Positions 1 through 6,788 of a stretch of DNA of 13,877 bases are shown here, one piece after another (position 1 is the stretch's first letter; each line of letters opens with the position of its first letter). Where the stretch lies: NCBI GenBank assembly GCA_009845505.1, contig VXZL01000279.1:1-13877 (forward strand), given 5' to 3'. This DNA comes from Candidatus Poribacteria bacterium (GTDB lineage Bacteria > Poribacteria > WGA-4E > WGA-3G). The notes under the pieces are model-generated. The model ran no database searches, was not told the DNA's origin, and saw nothing but the letters and a program-made list of their open reading frames with translations. The translations under genes were made by a program, and so were the position numbers.

Positions 1-2
1 AT

Positions 3-380
3 AAAAGTAAAATAAAAGTCAACGCATCGCGCGACCTAAAAGGTAGTGTTTATATTGACAAGTGTCTTGAAAAGCGTTATCGGAACGCTCCTCGTTGGGA
101 TTACGTGTTTGGTTATAGGGACAGGGTTTATTATGTTGAAGTTCATCCGGCGGATAATACACGGAAAGTAAGAGAAGTCACAGCGAAATTGCAGTGGTTA
201 AAACAGTGGCGCAAACGTTCCGCGAGGAGTCTTGAAGATTTGGAGAGTCAGAGTACTTACCACTGGATTTCCACTGGAAGAACTCTATCAACCATAAAAA
301 GAGGTAGATACCTTCAGATATTAGCGCAAAATGGGATCCGTGGACCAGACTCTGTATTGAGAGCTGATGATGTTTCGTAA
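3..380 (+). CDS. hypothetical protein, 5' end outside window
   Basis: The reading frame is open from the first complete codon at position 3 to TAA at 378-380 (125 visible codons), so the gene begins upstream of the window. An internal GTG at 105 would give a 91-residue protein, but the residues before it (for example VNASRDLKGSVYIDKCLEKR) look like ordinary protein, so 105 is probably not the true start. I do not recognise a named family. Visible features: WDYVFGY at visible residues 32-38, then YYVEVHP at 43-49, and a basic stretch LKQWRKR. The D33...E46-V-H48 spacing is loosely reminiscent of a PD-(D/E)XK nuclease core with His in place of Lys; this is speculation. No membrane segment is seen. 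It lies 54 bp upstream of the oxidoreductase on the same strand; no functional link is evident. Confidence 0.6.
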   Translation, partial: KSKIKVNASRDLKGSVYIDKCLEKRYRNAPRWDYVFGYRDRVYYVEVHPADNTRKVREVTAKLQWLKQWRKRSARSLEDLESQSTYHWISTGRTLSTIKRGRYLQILAQNGIRGPDSVLRADDVS

Positions 381-434
381 ACGTGGAAATGCTTTGGTTC
401 GTCTTGTTTATTAACACACTCTGGAGGAAAAAGT

Positions 435-1538
435 ATGACAACGTATCGAGCAGGCGTAATCGGTTTGGGACGTATGGGTAGCACTTTTGATGACGAAATA
501 ACACAAGGTGGATCAATCTTTTTGCCGTATTGCCACGGTCCAACTTACCATGCTGCACCGAATGTGGAACTATCTGCAGGAGCTGATCTGCACGCCGAAC
601 AAGCGGCGATCTTCGGTGAGCGATGGGGACTGAGTTCTGAGCATATCTACAGCGATTACCGTGAAATGCTGGAGAAAGAAAATCTTGACATCGTGAGCGT
701 CTGCACGACAGCACGGATCCGATCGACTATTGTGCAGGATGTAGCCCGTTCCAGTGTCAAGGCGATCTGGGCAGAGAAACCCATTGCACTCAGTCTCACC
801 GAAGCGGATGCGATGGTGGAGACCTGTCGGGCAGAAGGAGTCGCGCTGGCGATTAATTGTGCCAGACGTTGGAATCCGTTCTTCAGCGAAGCACGGCGGC
901 TCATTGATGACGGCGAAATTGGCGATGTGCTTCAGGTGACGGTCTATGCGCAGTGTGGATTGTCGCATAATGGGAGCCATGCCATTGATATTTTGCGCTA
1001 TATGGCAGGTGGGAATGTGGAGTGGGTCTTTGGTGAGATGGAATCCGATGAAGCCGCCGCGGGTGAAAGTGATCTACAGGGAAACGGCTACCTCGTTTTT
1101 GATAACGGGGTGCGTGCGTATCTCCGCAGCACATCGTGTGGCGCGGCACCGTGGGAAGTCGATGTCATCGGCACAACGGGACGTATCCGTTCTGTCAACA
1201 ATGCCGAGACGTTCGAGTTGATTCGTGTAATTCCCGGTGGACGGCGTGGACGTGGTGTGCCTGCGACATGCCCATTCCCAATCCCCGTGCGAATGCAAGG
1301 TATGGGACTGACAATCGTTGAGGATCTCATTAGTGCCATTGAGAATGGAACGTCTCCGAAGTGTTCAGGCGAAGATGGACGTGCTGCGTTGGAGGTGGCT
1401 ATGGCACTTCGGGAATCGCATCGCTGTGGTGGTGTAAAGGTTGAACTACCTATTGAAGACCGTAGCCTTCGGATTCTCTCATCAGAAATTCAGAATGATG
1501 ACACTCCAGCTCGAGTTCGACGCTTACAAGCGAGTTAA
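435..1538 (+). CDS. Gfo/Idh/MocA family NAD(P)-dependent oxidoreductase
   Basis: Predicted cytosolic dehydrogenase of 367 residues, a normal length for the family. The N-terminal Rossmann fold shows the dinucleotide-binding motif GLGRMG at residues 10-15. The family's EKP motif is at 114-116 (WAEKPIALS), whose Lys normally takes part in catalysis. The C-terminal alpha/beta domain carries H182-x2-D185 (SHAIDILRYMAG), the usual position of substrate or catalytic residues. Family members oxidise or reduce sugars, inositols and related polyols with NAD(P); the substrate cannot be read from the sequence. The ATG at 435 is preceded by a strong ribosome binding site GGAGG at 423-427. The stop codon (1536-1538) shares a base with an ATG at 1538, and the preferred PhyH start lies 77 bp downstream, so the two genes are probably co-transcribed. 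This pairing suggests a shared catabolic or tailoring route (inference). Confidence 0.93.
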   Translation: MTTYRAGVIGLGRMGSTFDDEITQGGSIFLPYCHGPTYHAAPNVELSAGADLHAEQAAIFGERWGLSSEHIYSDYREMLEKENLDIVSVCTTARIRSTIVQDVARSSVKAIWAEKPIALSLTEADAMVETCRAEGVALAINCARRWNPFFSEARRLIDDGEIGDVLQVTVYAQCGLSHNGSHAIDILRYMAGGNVEWVFGEMESDEAAAGESDLQGNGYLVFDNGVRAYLRSTSCGAAPWEVDVIGTTGRIRSVNNAETFELIRVIPGGRRGRGVPATCPFPIPVRMQGMGLTIVEDLISAIENGTSPKCSGEDGRAALEVAMALRESHRCGGVKVELPIEDRSLRILSSEIQNDDTPARVRRLQAS

Positions 1539-1615
1539 TGGAAATCGCGGGTACGTTACAAATTCCCGAAATAATGAACTCACAGACCGCAGAGAATCGA
1601 GGCAAGGAGAATTAC

Positions 1616-2434
1616 ATGAAGCCAGCAGATTATGCGTTTTTTAAAGAAAATGGCTATATCTCACTCGGTAAGATTCTGAGTGCTGCCGAGGTTGCGGATT
1701 TTGTTCATATCTTTGATCGAGACCGCACTGAGGTTCAAGATCATTGGTATCCCATTGGACATTACCAGACTGTGAATTGCGACGCACTTCTGACTTCACC
1801 TGAATTCGACAACGTGATTCGGCATTCCATCGTTATGGATTGCCTACACATGCTGATGGGTAATGCGCCTTGCTTTTCAGAAATCTGCGTCCGGCACATG
1901 GCACCGTACGATGGTGAACTGAATCGCGGCTGGCATCGAGATGGTCCCAAGCACTGGCTTGAACACCCGTTGCGTATCGGGTTCATACAGTTGATGCTGT
2001 ATCTGACCGATGTTGATGAAACGACGCACTGTTTCTCCTTATCGCCGGAATCGGTGGACGCTGAGATTCTCGCAACAGACGCGCAGTTGGATCGTGGCGG
2101 AATTGTTGATTTGTACGGACCCGCCGGGACAGCCGTACTATTCAACATCGGTGTTTTACACACCGCTACGACCCGTCCCACTCAGGAAGAACGCAAGACG
2201 GTACAAGTCTATTACGGGCATCCGAACCGTCGGTACTTGAGCGAGGATTCGTTGATACCTGCCGAACTTTGGCGAGACCATCCCGATCCTGAGGTGCGCG
2301 CCTTTTACAGTGTGCTCAACAACAAAACTCGCGATTACCTCGAACACACGGCTTCAATGGGTGAACTATCGTTTGAGGACACTTTGGCACTCCTTCGTGA
2401 ACTGGATGTCAAGCACCGTAAGCGGCCGCAGTGA
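1616..2434 (+). CDS. phytanoyl-CoA dioxygenase (PhyH) family protein A
   Basis: Non-haem Fe(II)/2-oxoglutarate oxygenase of the PhyH family, 272 residues from this start. The metal triad is intact: H107-R-D109 (GWHRDGP) and distal H182 (GVLHTA). R193 lies 11 residues after H182, the same spacing as H264/R275 in human PHYH, and should bind the 2-oxoglutarate carboxylate. The family hydroxylates aliphatic or small-molecule substrates using O2 and 2-oxoglutarate; the substrate here is unknown. The start at 1616 is chosen because AGGAG at 1605-1609 sits 6 nt upstream and the protein then begins with the typical ADYAFFKENGYISLG helix/strand. A longer frame starts at 1538, where the ATG overlaps the oxidoreductase stop, and would add 26 residues without homology-like character. 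It is probably expressed with the upstream dehydrogenase. It ends 16 bp from the convergent PhyH-B gene with no clear terminator between. Confidence 0.92.
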   Translation: MKPADYAFFKENGYISLGKILSAAEVADFVHIFDRDRTEVQDHWYPIGHYQTVNCDALLTSPEFDNVIRHSIVMDCLHMLMGNAPCFSEICVRHMAPYDGELNRGWHRDGPKHWLEHPLRIGFIQLMLYLTDVDETTHCFSLSPESVDAEILATDAQLDRGGIVDLYGPAGTAVLFNIGVLHTATTRPTQEERKTVQVYYGHPNRRYLSEDSLIPAELWRDHPDPEVRAFYSVLNNKTRDYLEHTASMGELSFEDTLALLRELDVKHRKRPQ

Positions 2435-2450
2435 AATCGGTTCTGTGTTT

Positions 2451-3671
2451 CTACCAACTCGAAATGAAATCCTCTACATCGAAATCCGCTGGCATGTCCG
2501 TCAGTTGATAACGCATTACACGGGATGTTCTGTCGGGAACGGACCGTGCAATCTCTGCCTCAATCTTCTGGTATAGCGTCGAGAACCGTTGCCAGATACT
2601 TTCGGCAGCTTCGGCAGAAAAACGCTCTGCGAAGTCTTCATAAAGATGGAAGTTGAGTCGATGGGCAGAGATTGCGCCGATGCGCCCCTCAACCGAAAGT
2701 TTCTTGACTTCGGGATCTTTGAGTGTGTGGACTTTATCCGCTAACTTCGAGAGAAATACGACAGCAACCATGCGTTCTTCTTCACCCGGATGCAGTTTCG
2801 CTAACCCCTCTCGAAAACTATCGGCATCCCTGTTATACATGGCGTGAAAGGTTGCTTCAATCACATCACACTGTTCCGTATGGAGTTGGAAGAAGTGTTC
2901 AAATCGAGTGCGAGCCTCAGTGGGAAGGTGTTGTGTGAATTCCAAATTCCAATAAAATTGGTCAACGATTGGATACGAGTCCCCACCGAAGGCGCGATAG
3001 CCAAGGTGAACAGTCCGTCTCAATTTCGTGCTATAGTTGCTGCCCCAGTGCAAGCCCATGTGGCTATAGACGACTCCATCGCCTGCCGAGAGTTCAATCG
3101 GGATCCCACCCGGTATCGGTTCCTGCGAACGTGTTAATAGATGTTGATGTTCTTCGGGTGTGTTCGGACGACAATAACTTCTCGGCACGAGCCAGAACAC
3201 GCTATCATCGTAAAGCGGGATGTTCCACTGGACATATCCCGGTCCGTTTTTAACATAATCCATCTGCATGCCCTTGAGCGGTGCCTGTACCGTCGGATCA
3301 ATATCACGATGCCAACTGGCGGGACCGTGATCTTGTACTGGGTTACACATCAGTGCCATCAGCGTTATTGCTGCATGAGGTGCTCTCATGAGTTGCTGAC
3401 TCACACCAAGCGTATTCTCATGAAGGCAAAATTCGACGGTATTGGCAGTCGCTGTGTCAACGACCTCATCGAAAAACACCCTCGGTTGCCCACTGGTTGT
3501 CCAAACGCCCCCCGGTTTTTCGTCCGGTTTCCGTTCTCTTGCCCAGATTACTTTTTGTTTCTCAACGAGAGTTTCAAAATTCGTCCTCAGTTCCTCTAAC
3601 TGATCCGGTGGAACAACCTTTCGTAACACGATGTAGCCGTCATTAATGAGTTGTTGTGGATCTACTTTCAT
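2451..3671 (-). CDS. PhyH family dioxygenase B with C-terminal extension
   Basis: Minus-strand Fe(II)/2-oxoglutarate oxygenase of 406 residues, long for the family (commonly about 260-320). The catalytic core occupies roughly residues 1-240: a typical N-terminus (INDGYIVLRKVV at 9-20), H121-R-D123 (SWHRDID), distal H208 (GLHWGSN) and R219 exactly 11 residues later, so Fe and 2-oxoglutarate sites look complete. Residues about 250-400 form an extra, largely helical, charged region that I cannot assign; it includes a Cys/His-containing stretch near 256-272. The ATG at 3669-3671 is preceded on the minus strand by AAAGGGGGC, a plausible ribosome binding site. A strong minus-strand promoter lies about 90 bp upstream. 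The gene is convergent with PhyH-A and divergent from the alpha/beta hydrolase. Substrate unknown. Confidence 0.92.
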   Translation of the reverse strand: MKVDPQQLINDGYIVLRKVVPPDQLEELRTNFETLVEKQKVIWARERKPDEKPGGVWTTSGQPRVFFDEVVDTATANTVEFCLHENTLGVSQQLMRAPHAAITLMALMCNPVQDHGPASWHRDIDPTVQAPLKGMQMDYVKNGPGYVQWNIPLYDDSVFWLVPRSYCRPNTPEEHQHLLTRSQEPIPGGIPIELSAGDGVVYSHMGLHWGSNYSTKLRRTVHLGYRAFGGDSYPIVDQFYWNLEFTQHLPTEARTRFEHFFQLHTEQCDVIEATFHAMYNRDADSFREGLAKLHPGEEERMVAVVFLSKLADKVHTLKDPEVKKLSVEGRIGAISAHRLNFHLYEDFAERFSAEAAESIWQRFSTLYQKIEAEIARSVPDRTSRVMRYQLTDMPADFDVEDFISSW

Positions 3672-3757
3672 CGCCAGCCCCCTTTAAATCAAGGTTACCA
3701 CTCAGGTCGGATTTACCGCGATTGTTGAGAGACAGCAGTGTTCCAATTGATGCTTAT

Positions 3758-3786
3758 ATTATTCGTGAATTCCGTCTTCATGTCAA
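3758..3786 (-). promoter_or_regulatory. sigma70-type promoter for PhyH-B
   Basis: On the minus strand, TTGACA (3781-3786) is followed by 17 nt and AATAAT (3758-3763), five of six bases of the -10 consensus with ideal spacing. Expected transcription start is near 3751, leaving a leader of about 80 nt before the ATG at 3671. The 301-bp intergenic stretch 3672-3972 holds this promoter, the divergent one at 3834-3862, and 47 bp between the two -35 boxes that could hold an operator; I see no gene in it. Confidence 0.7.
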
Positions 3787-3833
3787 GTGGTAAGACTACG
3801 GCTAAAAGTCCATTTTGATGTCAGAGATTTCGA

Positions 3834-3862
3834 TTGACAAGGATGCAGTCAGGTAGTATAGT
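3834..3862 (+). promoter_or_regulatory. sigma70-type promoter for alpha/beta hydrolase
   Basis: TTGACA (3834-3839), 17-nt spacer, TATAGT (3857-3862): a perfect -35 and a five-of-six -10. Predicted start near 3869 gives a leader of about 100 nt before the ATG at 3973. Its -35 box is 47 bp from the -35 box of the divergent PhyH-B promoter, close enough for one regulator to act on both. Confidence 0.72.
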
Positions 3863-3972
3863 TACGCCGAGTTCAATTTGTCATCCGATAGAATTATGAA
3901 TTCAAAACGTGGGGTAGTGTTAAAACATATAAACCCGTTTCGCTACGATCAAGTATTAGAATTTGGCAAGAA

Positions 3973-4842
3973 ATGTACCAAGAACAGATACTTCAGATTA
4001 ATGGCGTTCGGCTCTGGACAGCCGTTCAAGGAACAGGACTACCGATGGTGCTTTGTCATGGTGGTCCTGGTGGTTACGATTATCTCTCGTCCGTGGCTGA
4101 CATGGTTTCTGACTTGTGTCAGGTCGTTCGGTATGATCAACGCGGAAGTGGACGTTCACAACCGATAGGTCCCTACGACGTATCTACATTTGTCGATGAT
4201 TTAGAAGGATTGAGAAAACATTTCAACTTTGAACGTTGGATTGTTGGAGGACATTCGTGGGGAGCGGGACTTGCGTTAGCCTACGCCGTTAGGTTTCCAG
4301 CTCGGACAGTAGCCGTTCTTCATATCGCGGGTACGGGTATTGATGACCGATGGCACGATGAGTATCGCGAAAATCGGTTAAATGCACTCATTGAATCAGA
4401 GCGCGAAGAATATCAACGTCTGCGGACACAAAGGGAAGACGCTAAAGGGGCTAAGGGGGAACGGATATTAGACCGGCTTCGCACCTTGAGTCGCAAAACA
4501 GATGTATTTGACCCAAATTGTGTCGATAATCTTCCAAGTTTTGATGAATATCCAATCAGCAATGCGGCAAACGAAATGGTCGGCGCAGATTGGAAGCGTT
4601 ACACCACAGATTCAAAATTCCAGCAATCTGTTTACAATCTACCTATGCATGTTCTTTTCCTTCATGGTGCTTGTGATCCGCGTCCAGGGCACTTTATAGA
4701 AACATTAGCCTCCAAATTATTTTATGGAACGTTTGTGTCGATTCCTGAATCAGGCCACTACTTTTGGGTGGAGAAGCCTGATGAGGTAAAAGCAGCACTC
4801 AGGCAGTTTGTAGTGGATTATGTAATTAACGATACAGTATGA
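3973..4842 (+). CDS. alpha/beta hydrolase, proline iminopeptidase-like
   Basis: Predicted cytosolic serine hydrolase of 289 residues with the alpha/beta-hydrolase fold. Oxyanion-hole motif HGGPGG is at 29-34, the DQRGSGRS strand-turn motif at 55-62, and the nucleophile elbow GHSWG at 93-97 (Ser95). Asp235 (HGACDPRPG) and His262 (SGHYFW) complete the triad. HGGPGG together with DQRGSGRS and GHSWG is the pattern of proline iminopeptidases and close relatives (peptidase family S33), but this family also includes amidases and esterases, so the substrate is open. Residues 123-210, between the nucleophile and the acid, form a charged helical cap. No signal peptide is seen. The ribosome binding site is weak (GGCAAG at 3965-3970), while the promoter at 3834 is strong. 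It precedes PhyH-C by 49 bp and may form one operon with PhyH-C and PhyH-D. Confidence 0.9.
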   Translation: MYQEQILQINGVRLWTAVQGTGLPMVLCHGGPGGYDYLSSVADMVSDLCQVVRYDQRGSGRSQPIGPYDVSTFVDDLEGLRKHFNFERWIVGGHSWGAGLALAYAVRFPARTVAVLHIAGTGIDDRWHDEYRENRLNALIESEREEYQRLRTQREDAKGAKGERILDRLRTLSRKTDVFDPNCVDNLPSFDEYPISNAANEMVGADWKRYTTDSKFQQSVYNLPMHVLFLHGACDPRPGHFIETLASKLFYGTFVSIPESGHYFWVEKPDEVKAALRQFVVDYVINDTV

Positions 4843-4865
4843 GCAAGTGAGGTTTAGGAGGAAAA

Positions 4866-4898
4866 ATGAACGGAAATCCTGAGGAGGGACCATGCTAA
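4866..4898 (+). promoter_or_regulatory. possible 10-codon leader ORF coupled to PhyH-C
   Basis: AGGAGG at 4856-4861, stronger than the site of most genes here, is followed 4 nt later by ATG at 4866 and a 10-codon frame (MNGNPEEGPC) ending in TAA at 4896-4898. That stop overlaps the PhyH-C start by 7 nt (ATGCTAA at 4892-4898). It could be a leader peptide that couples translation, or the remnant of an older upstream gene end. Whether the peptide is made is not known. Confidence 0.4.
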
Positions 4899-5764
4899 TT
4901 CGCGGCGAAGACAGTGCGATTGATCTTCCGTCCACACTCACAGAAGAAGAGAAATGGCACTATGATCTGTTTGGCTATCTGGTGCTTCGACAGGTAGTGT
5001 CGCCAGCAGAGGTCGAGCAAATGCTTGGGATCGCGAATAGGTGGTTTGCGGATCCCGAAACAGTACCTGAACCGGTGAATGTCACCCAAGACGAATACAG
5101 CGGTGTACTGAACAATGTTCAGTACGGTGATCGGATTTTCGAGCGATTATCGCTCAATGAGAAGGTGATGCGGGTTGTGATGGGCTTGATGTGGAATCGT
5201 CCGAGACTCTTTAATTCCGCTCTTGTTCTGCAGAAGCGACGCTCTATCTCTGAGGATGAGAAGGAGAGACTCCACCGCGATACCAGCGGTTTTGAATTTC
5301 CCGATGGTTTTCATAATCCACACAACGATTACCAAGCCGGAAACGGACAGATTTATAGCAATTATGTCAACACCGCCATAACACTCGTTGATGTGCCGAA
5401 AGACAACGGCTTCATGTGTATCCCCGGCACGAATAAATCCCTAATTCAGCTGCCGACGACACTTGACATTGATAACGAGTGGGCACCTGCAATCACTTTT
5501 GAACTCAAGGCAGGGGATTGTCTTGTCTTCTCGCCGAGACTGATGCACGGTGCAAAATTTTGGAAAGTTGATTACCCACGCCGGGTCGTCTTCAATCGGT
5601 ATCAATTCAGTTTCTACTTCAATGAGAACTATAATCTCCCGATAGAAGCGCATCGGGATCGTATCTCTACAGACCAATACGAACTGGAATCTGTCCAACG
5701 GAGCGAAAAGGGATTTGCTAAACGGATCCTCAAAAAAATGGAGAAGGGCGAAGAACTATGCTGA
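4892..5764 (+). CDS. PhyH family dioxygenase C (H-x-D present)
   Basis: Fe(II)/2-oxoglutarate oxygenase-like protein of 290 residues. The N-terminus LTEEEKWHYDLFGYLVLRQ (16-34) closely matches that of the next gene, marking the two as tandem paralogues. By alignment with PhyH-D the metal motif is L-H128-R-D130. A second possible H-x-D is H144-N-D146, but the matching position in PhyH-D is HHQ. The distal His is H219 (LMHGAKFW), with R230 11 residues on for 2-oxoglutarate. GFMCIPGTNKS (173-183) is the usual PhyH strand/turn. Substrate unknown. The start has GGAGG at 4883-4887 but only 4 nt from the ATG, so translation may depend on the preceding leader ORF. The gene overlaps PhyH-D by 7 nt, implying coupled translation and a joint function. 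Confidence 0.9.
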   Translation: MLIRGEDSAIDLPSTLTEEEKWHYDLFGYLVLRQVVSPAEVEQMLGIANRWFADPETVPEPVNVTQDEYSGVLNNVQYGDRIFERLSLNEKVMRVVMGLMWNRPRLFNSALVLQKRRSISEDEKERLHRDTSGFEFPDGFHNPHNDYQAGNGQIYSNYVNTAITLVDVPKDNGFMCIPGTNKSLIQLPTTLDIDNEWAPAITFELKAGDCLVFSPRLMHGAKFWKVDYPRRVVFNRYQFSFYFNENYNLPIEAHRDRISTDQYELESVQRSEKGFAKRILKKMEKGEELC

Positions 5765-6576
5765 CACAGGAAGAAAAGTGGCACCTTGATCTACTCGGCT
5801 ATTTTGTGGTGCGCGATGCCGTACCGAAAGCGGATGTTGAACTGATGAAGGCGCAGATGTTCGAGTGGTACGAATGGGATGCGTCAGATTTCAAGCCGCC
5901 GATGCGAATCAACGCACCAGAGGGAAAACCGTGGTGGGTCTACAACATGCACTATGGGCATGAAGCCTTCCAACGGCTCATTTTGAATCCAGAAATCCTA
6001 CGTGTGGCGACTGCTCTGACGTGGAACTACCCGCGGGTTTTCGATGTTGTTGCGAATATTTGCTATCCAGATGCAGACGGCCTGGAGCTGCACGGTGGAC
6101 ATAAGGGTTGGTTTAGGAGTCCACATCACCAATACCAAGTTGCCAATGATGAGATCTTCGCGAGTTTCTTTAATCTCTCCGTTTCGTTAGTGGATGTGCC
6201 ACCCGGCAACGGGTTTGCCTGTATTCCGGGAAGCCATAAATCCGAATTCCAGTATCCCGAACACATCACGATGGACGATCCACCGCCGACGGTCCACAAC
6301 ATTCCAGTCAATGCTGGCGACTTCATCGTGTTTTTGCCGAACACGCGACACGCCGGAAGACGCTGGAATCACGGCGCGTACCCTCGGATGACGGTGTTCT
6401 TGCGCTGGGTCTATGCGAAACAGTTTCATCACGCCGATTCATCTTGGTGGTTTCCTTTTGATGAACACAAAGACAAGATTCCAGAGGCACTCCACGATCT
6501 TGAGAGCCGTGACCACGGGCAGCGGGGAGCATTGAATGCTCTCATAGATCCCTTTAAAGTGGATGTTCCTGAATGA
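5758..6576 (+). CDS. PhyH family protein D with H-x-G metal motif
   Basis: PhyH-like protein of 272 residues, paralogue of the gene it overlaps (ATGCTGA at 5758-5764 serves as start and upstream stop). Fold markers are clear: LTQEEKWHLDLLGYFVVRD (2-20), SLVDVPPGNGFACIPGSHKS (143-162), the distal His H198 (TRHAGRRW) and a 2-oxoglutarate-type Arg R210 (YPRMTVF). Where PhyH-C has LHRD this protein has LHGG (H112-G-G114), so the carboxylate ligand of the facial triad is absent; the other His cluster nearby is HHQ (123-125). H-x-G or H-x-A is the hallmark of Fe/2OG halogenases (SyrB2 Ala118, WelO5 Gly166), but similar LHGG sequences may also be common in PhyH-like proteins of this kind with unknown chemistry, or the protein may be inactive. 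Likely translated together with PhyH-C. Confidence 0.88.
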   Translation: MLTQEEKWHLDLLGYFVVRDAVPKADVELMKAQMFEWYEWDASDFKPPMRINAPEGKPWWVYNMHYGHEAFQRLILNPEILRVATALTWNYPRVFDVVANICYPDADGLELHGGHKGWFRSPHHQYQVANDEIFASFFNLSVSLVDVPPGNGFACIPGSHKSEFQYPEHITMDDPPPTVHNIPVNAGDFIVFLPNTRHAGRRWNHGAYPRMTVFLRWVYAKQFHHADSSWWFPFDEHKDKIPEALHDLESRDHGQRGALNALIDPFKVDVPE

Positions 6577-6610
6577 TAGGCGTGTTTGGTTTTTAGTCAG
6601 TGAAGGTAAC

Positions 6611-6681
6611 GGGCAATAATGCACTTCGCATTTGAGCGAGTACGCCGCAGAATTGCCCTACTACAAACTGGAGATCGCTCC
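6611..6681 (+). repeat. palindromic intergenic repeat, copy 1 (with insert)
   Basis: GGGCAAT (6611-6617) and ATTGCCC (6652-6658) form a perfect 7-bp inverted repeat, followed by CTACTACAAAC (6658-6668) and a small hairpin GGAG-ATCG-CTCC (6670-6681). The same core, GGGCAATAA joined to ATTGTCCTACTACAAAC, occurs on the opposite strand at 9834-9859. Here the two halves are separated by 32 nt (6620-6651) that contain their own small stem (TCGC/GCGA). The 212-bp gap 6577-6788 otherwise holds only the promoter at 6718-6746. Confidence 0.6.
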
Positions 6682-6717
6682 TAATGTTTAGGGAACTGAG
6701 TAACTCTAAAAAAAGCG

Positions 6718-6746
6718 TTGACGTGGAGTTGGAGAATTGGTAGGAT
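6718..6746 (+). promoter_or_regulatory. promoter for NuoEF-like gene
   Basis: TTGACG (6718-6723), 17-nt spacer, TAGGAT (6741-6746): five of six and four of six consensus bases with ideal spacing. Expected start near 6753, about 35 nt upstream of the ATG at 6789. Confidence 0.55.
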
Positions 6747-6788
6747 GCACAAGGATACCATTCTTTGTGTTACAGACTGGAGAATTAG

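Noticed and set aside
178..714. Minus-strand 178-codon open frame
   Set aside because: It spans the end of one plus-strand gene and the start of the next, has no recognisable protein character and no ribosome binding site; it is an antisense shadow.
1538..1615. Earlier ATG for PhyH-A overlapping the oxidoreductase stop
   Set aside because: Neat overlap, but AGGAG before 1616 and the typical PhyH N-terminus favour the later start. Not fully excluded.
2435..2450. Bidirectional terminator between convergent PhyH-A and PhyH-B
   Set aside because: The 16-bp gap holds no inverted repeat.
3141..3599. Plus-strand 152-codon frame opposite PhyH-B
   Set aside because: Antisense shadow of a clearly real gene with intact catalytic motifs.
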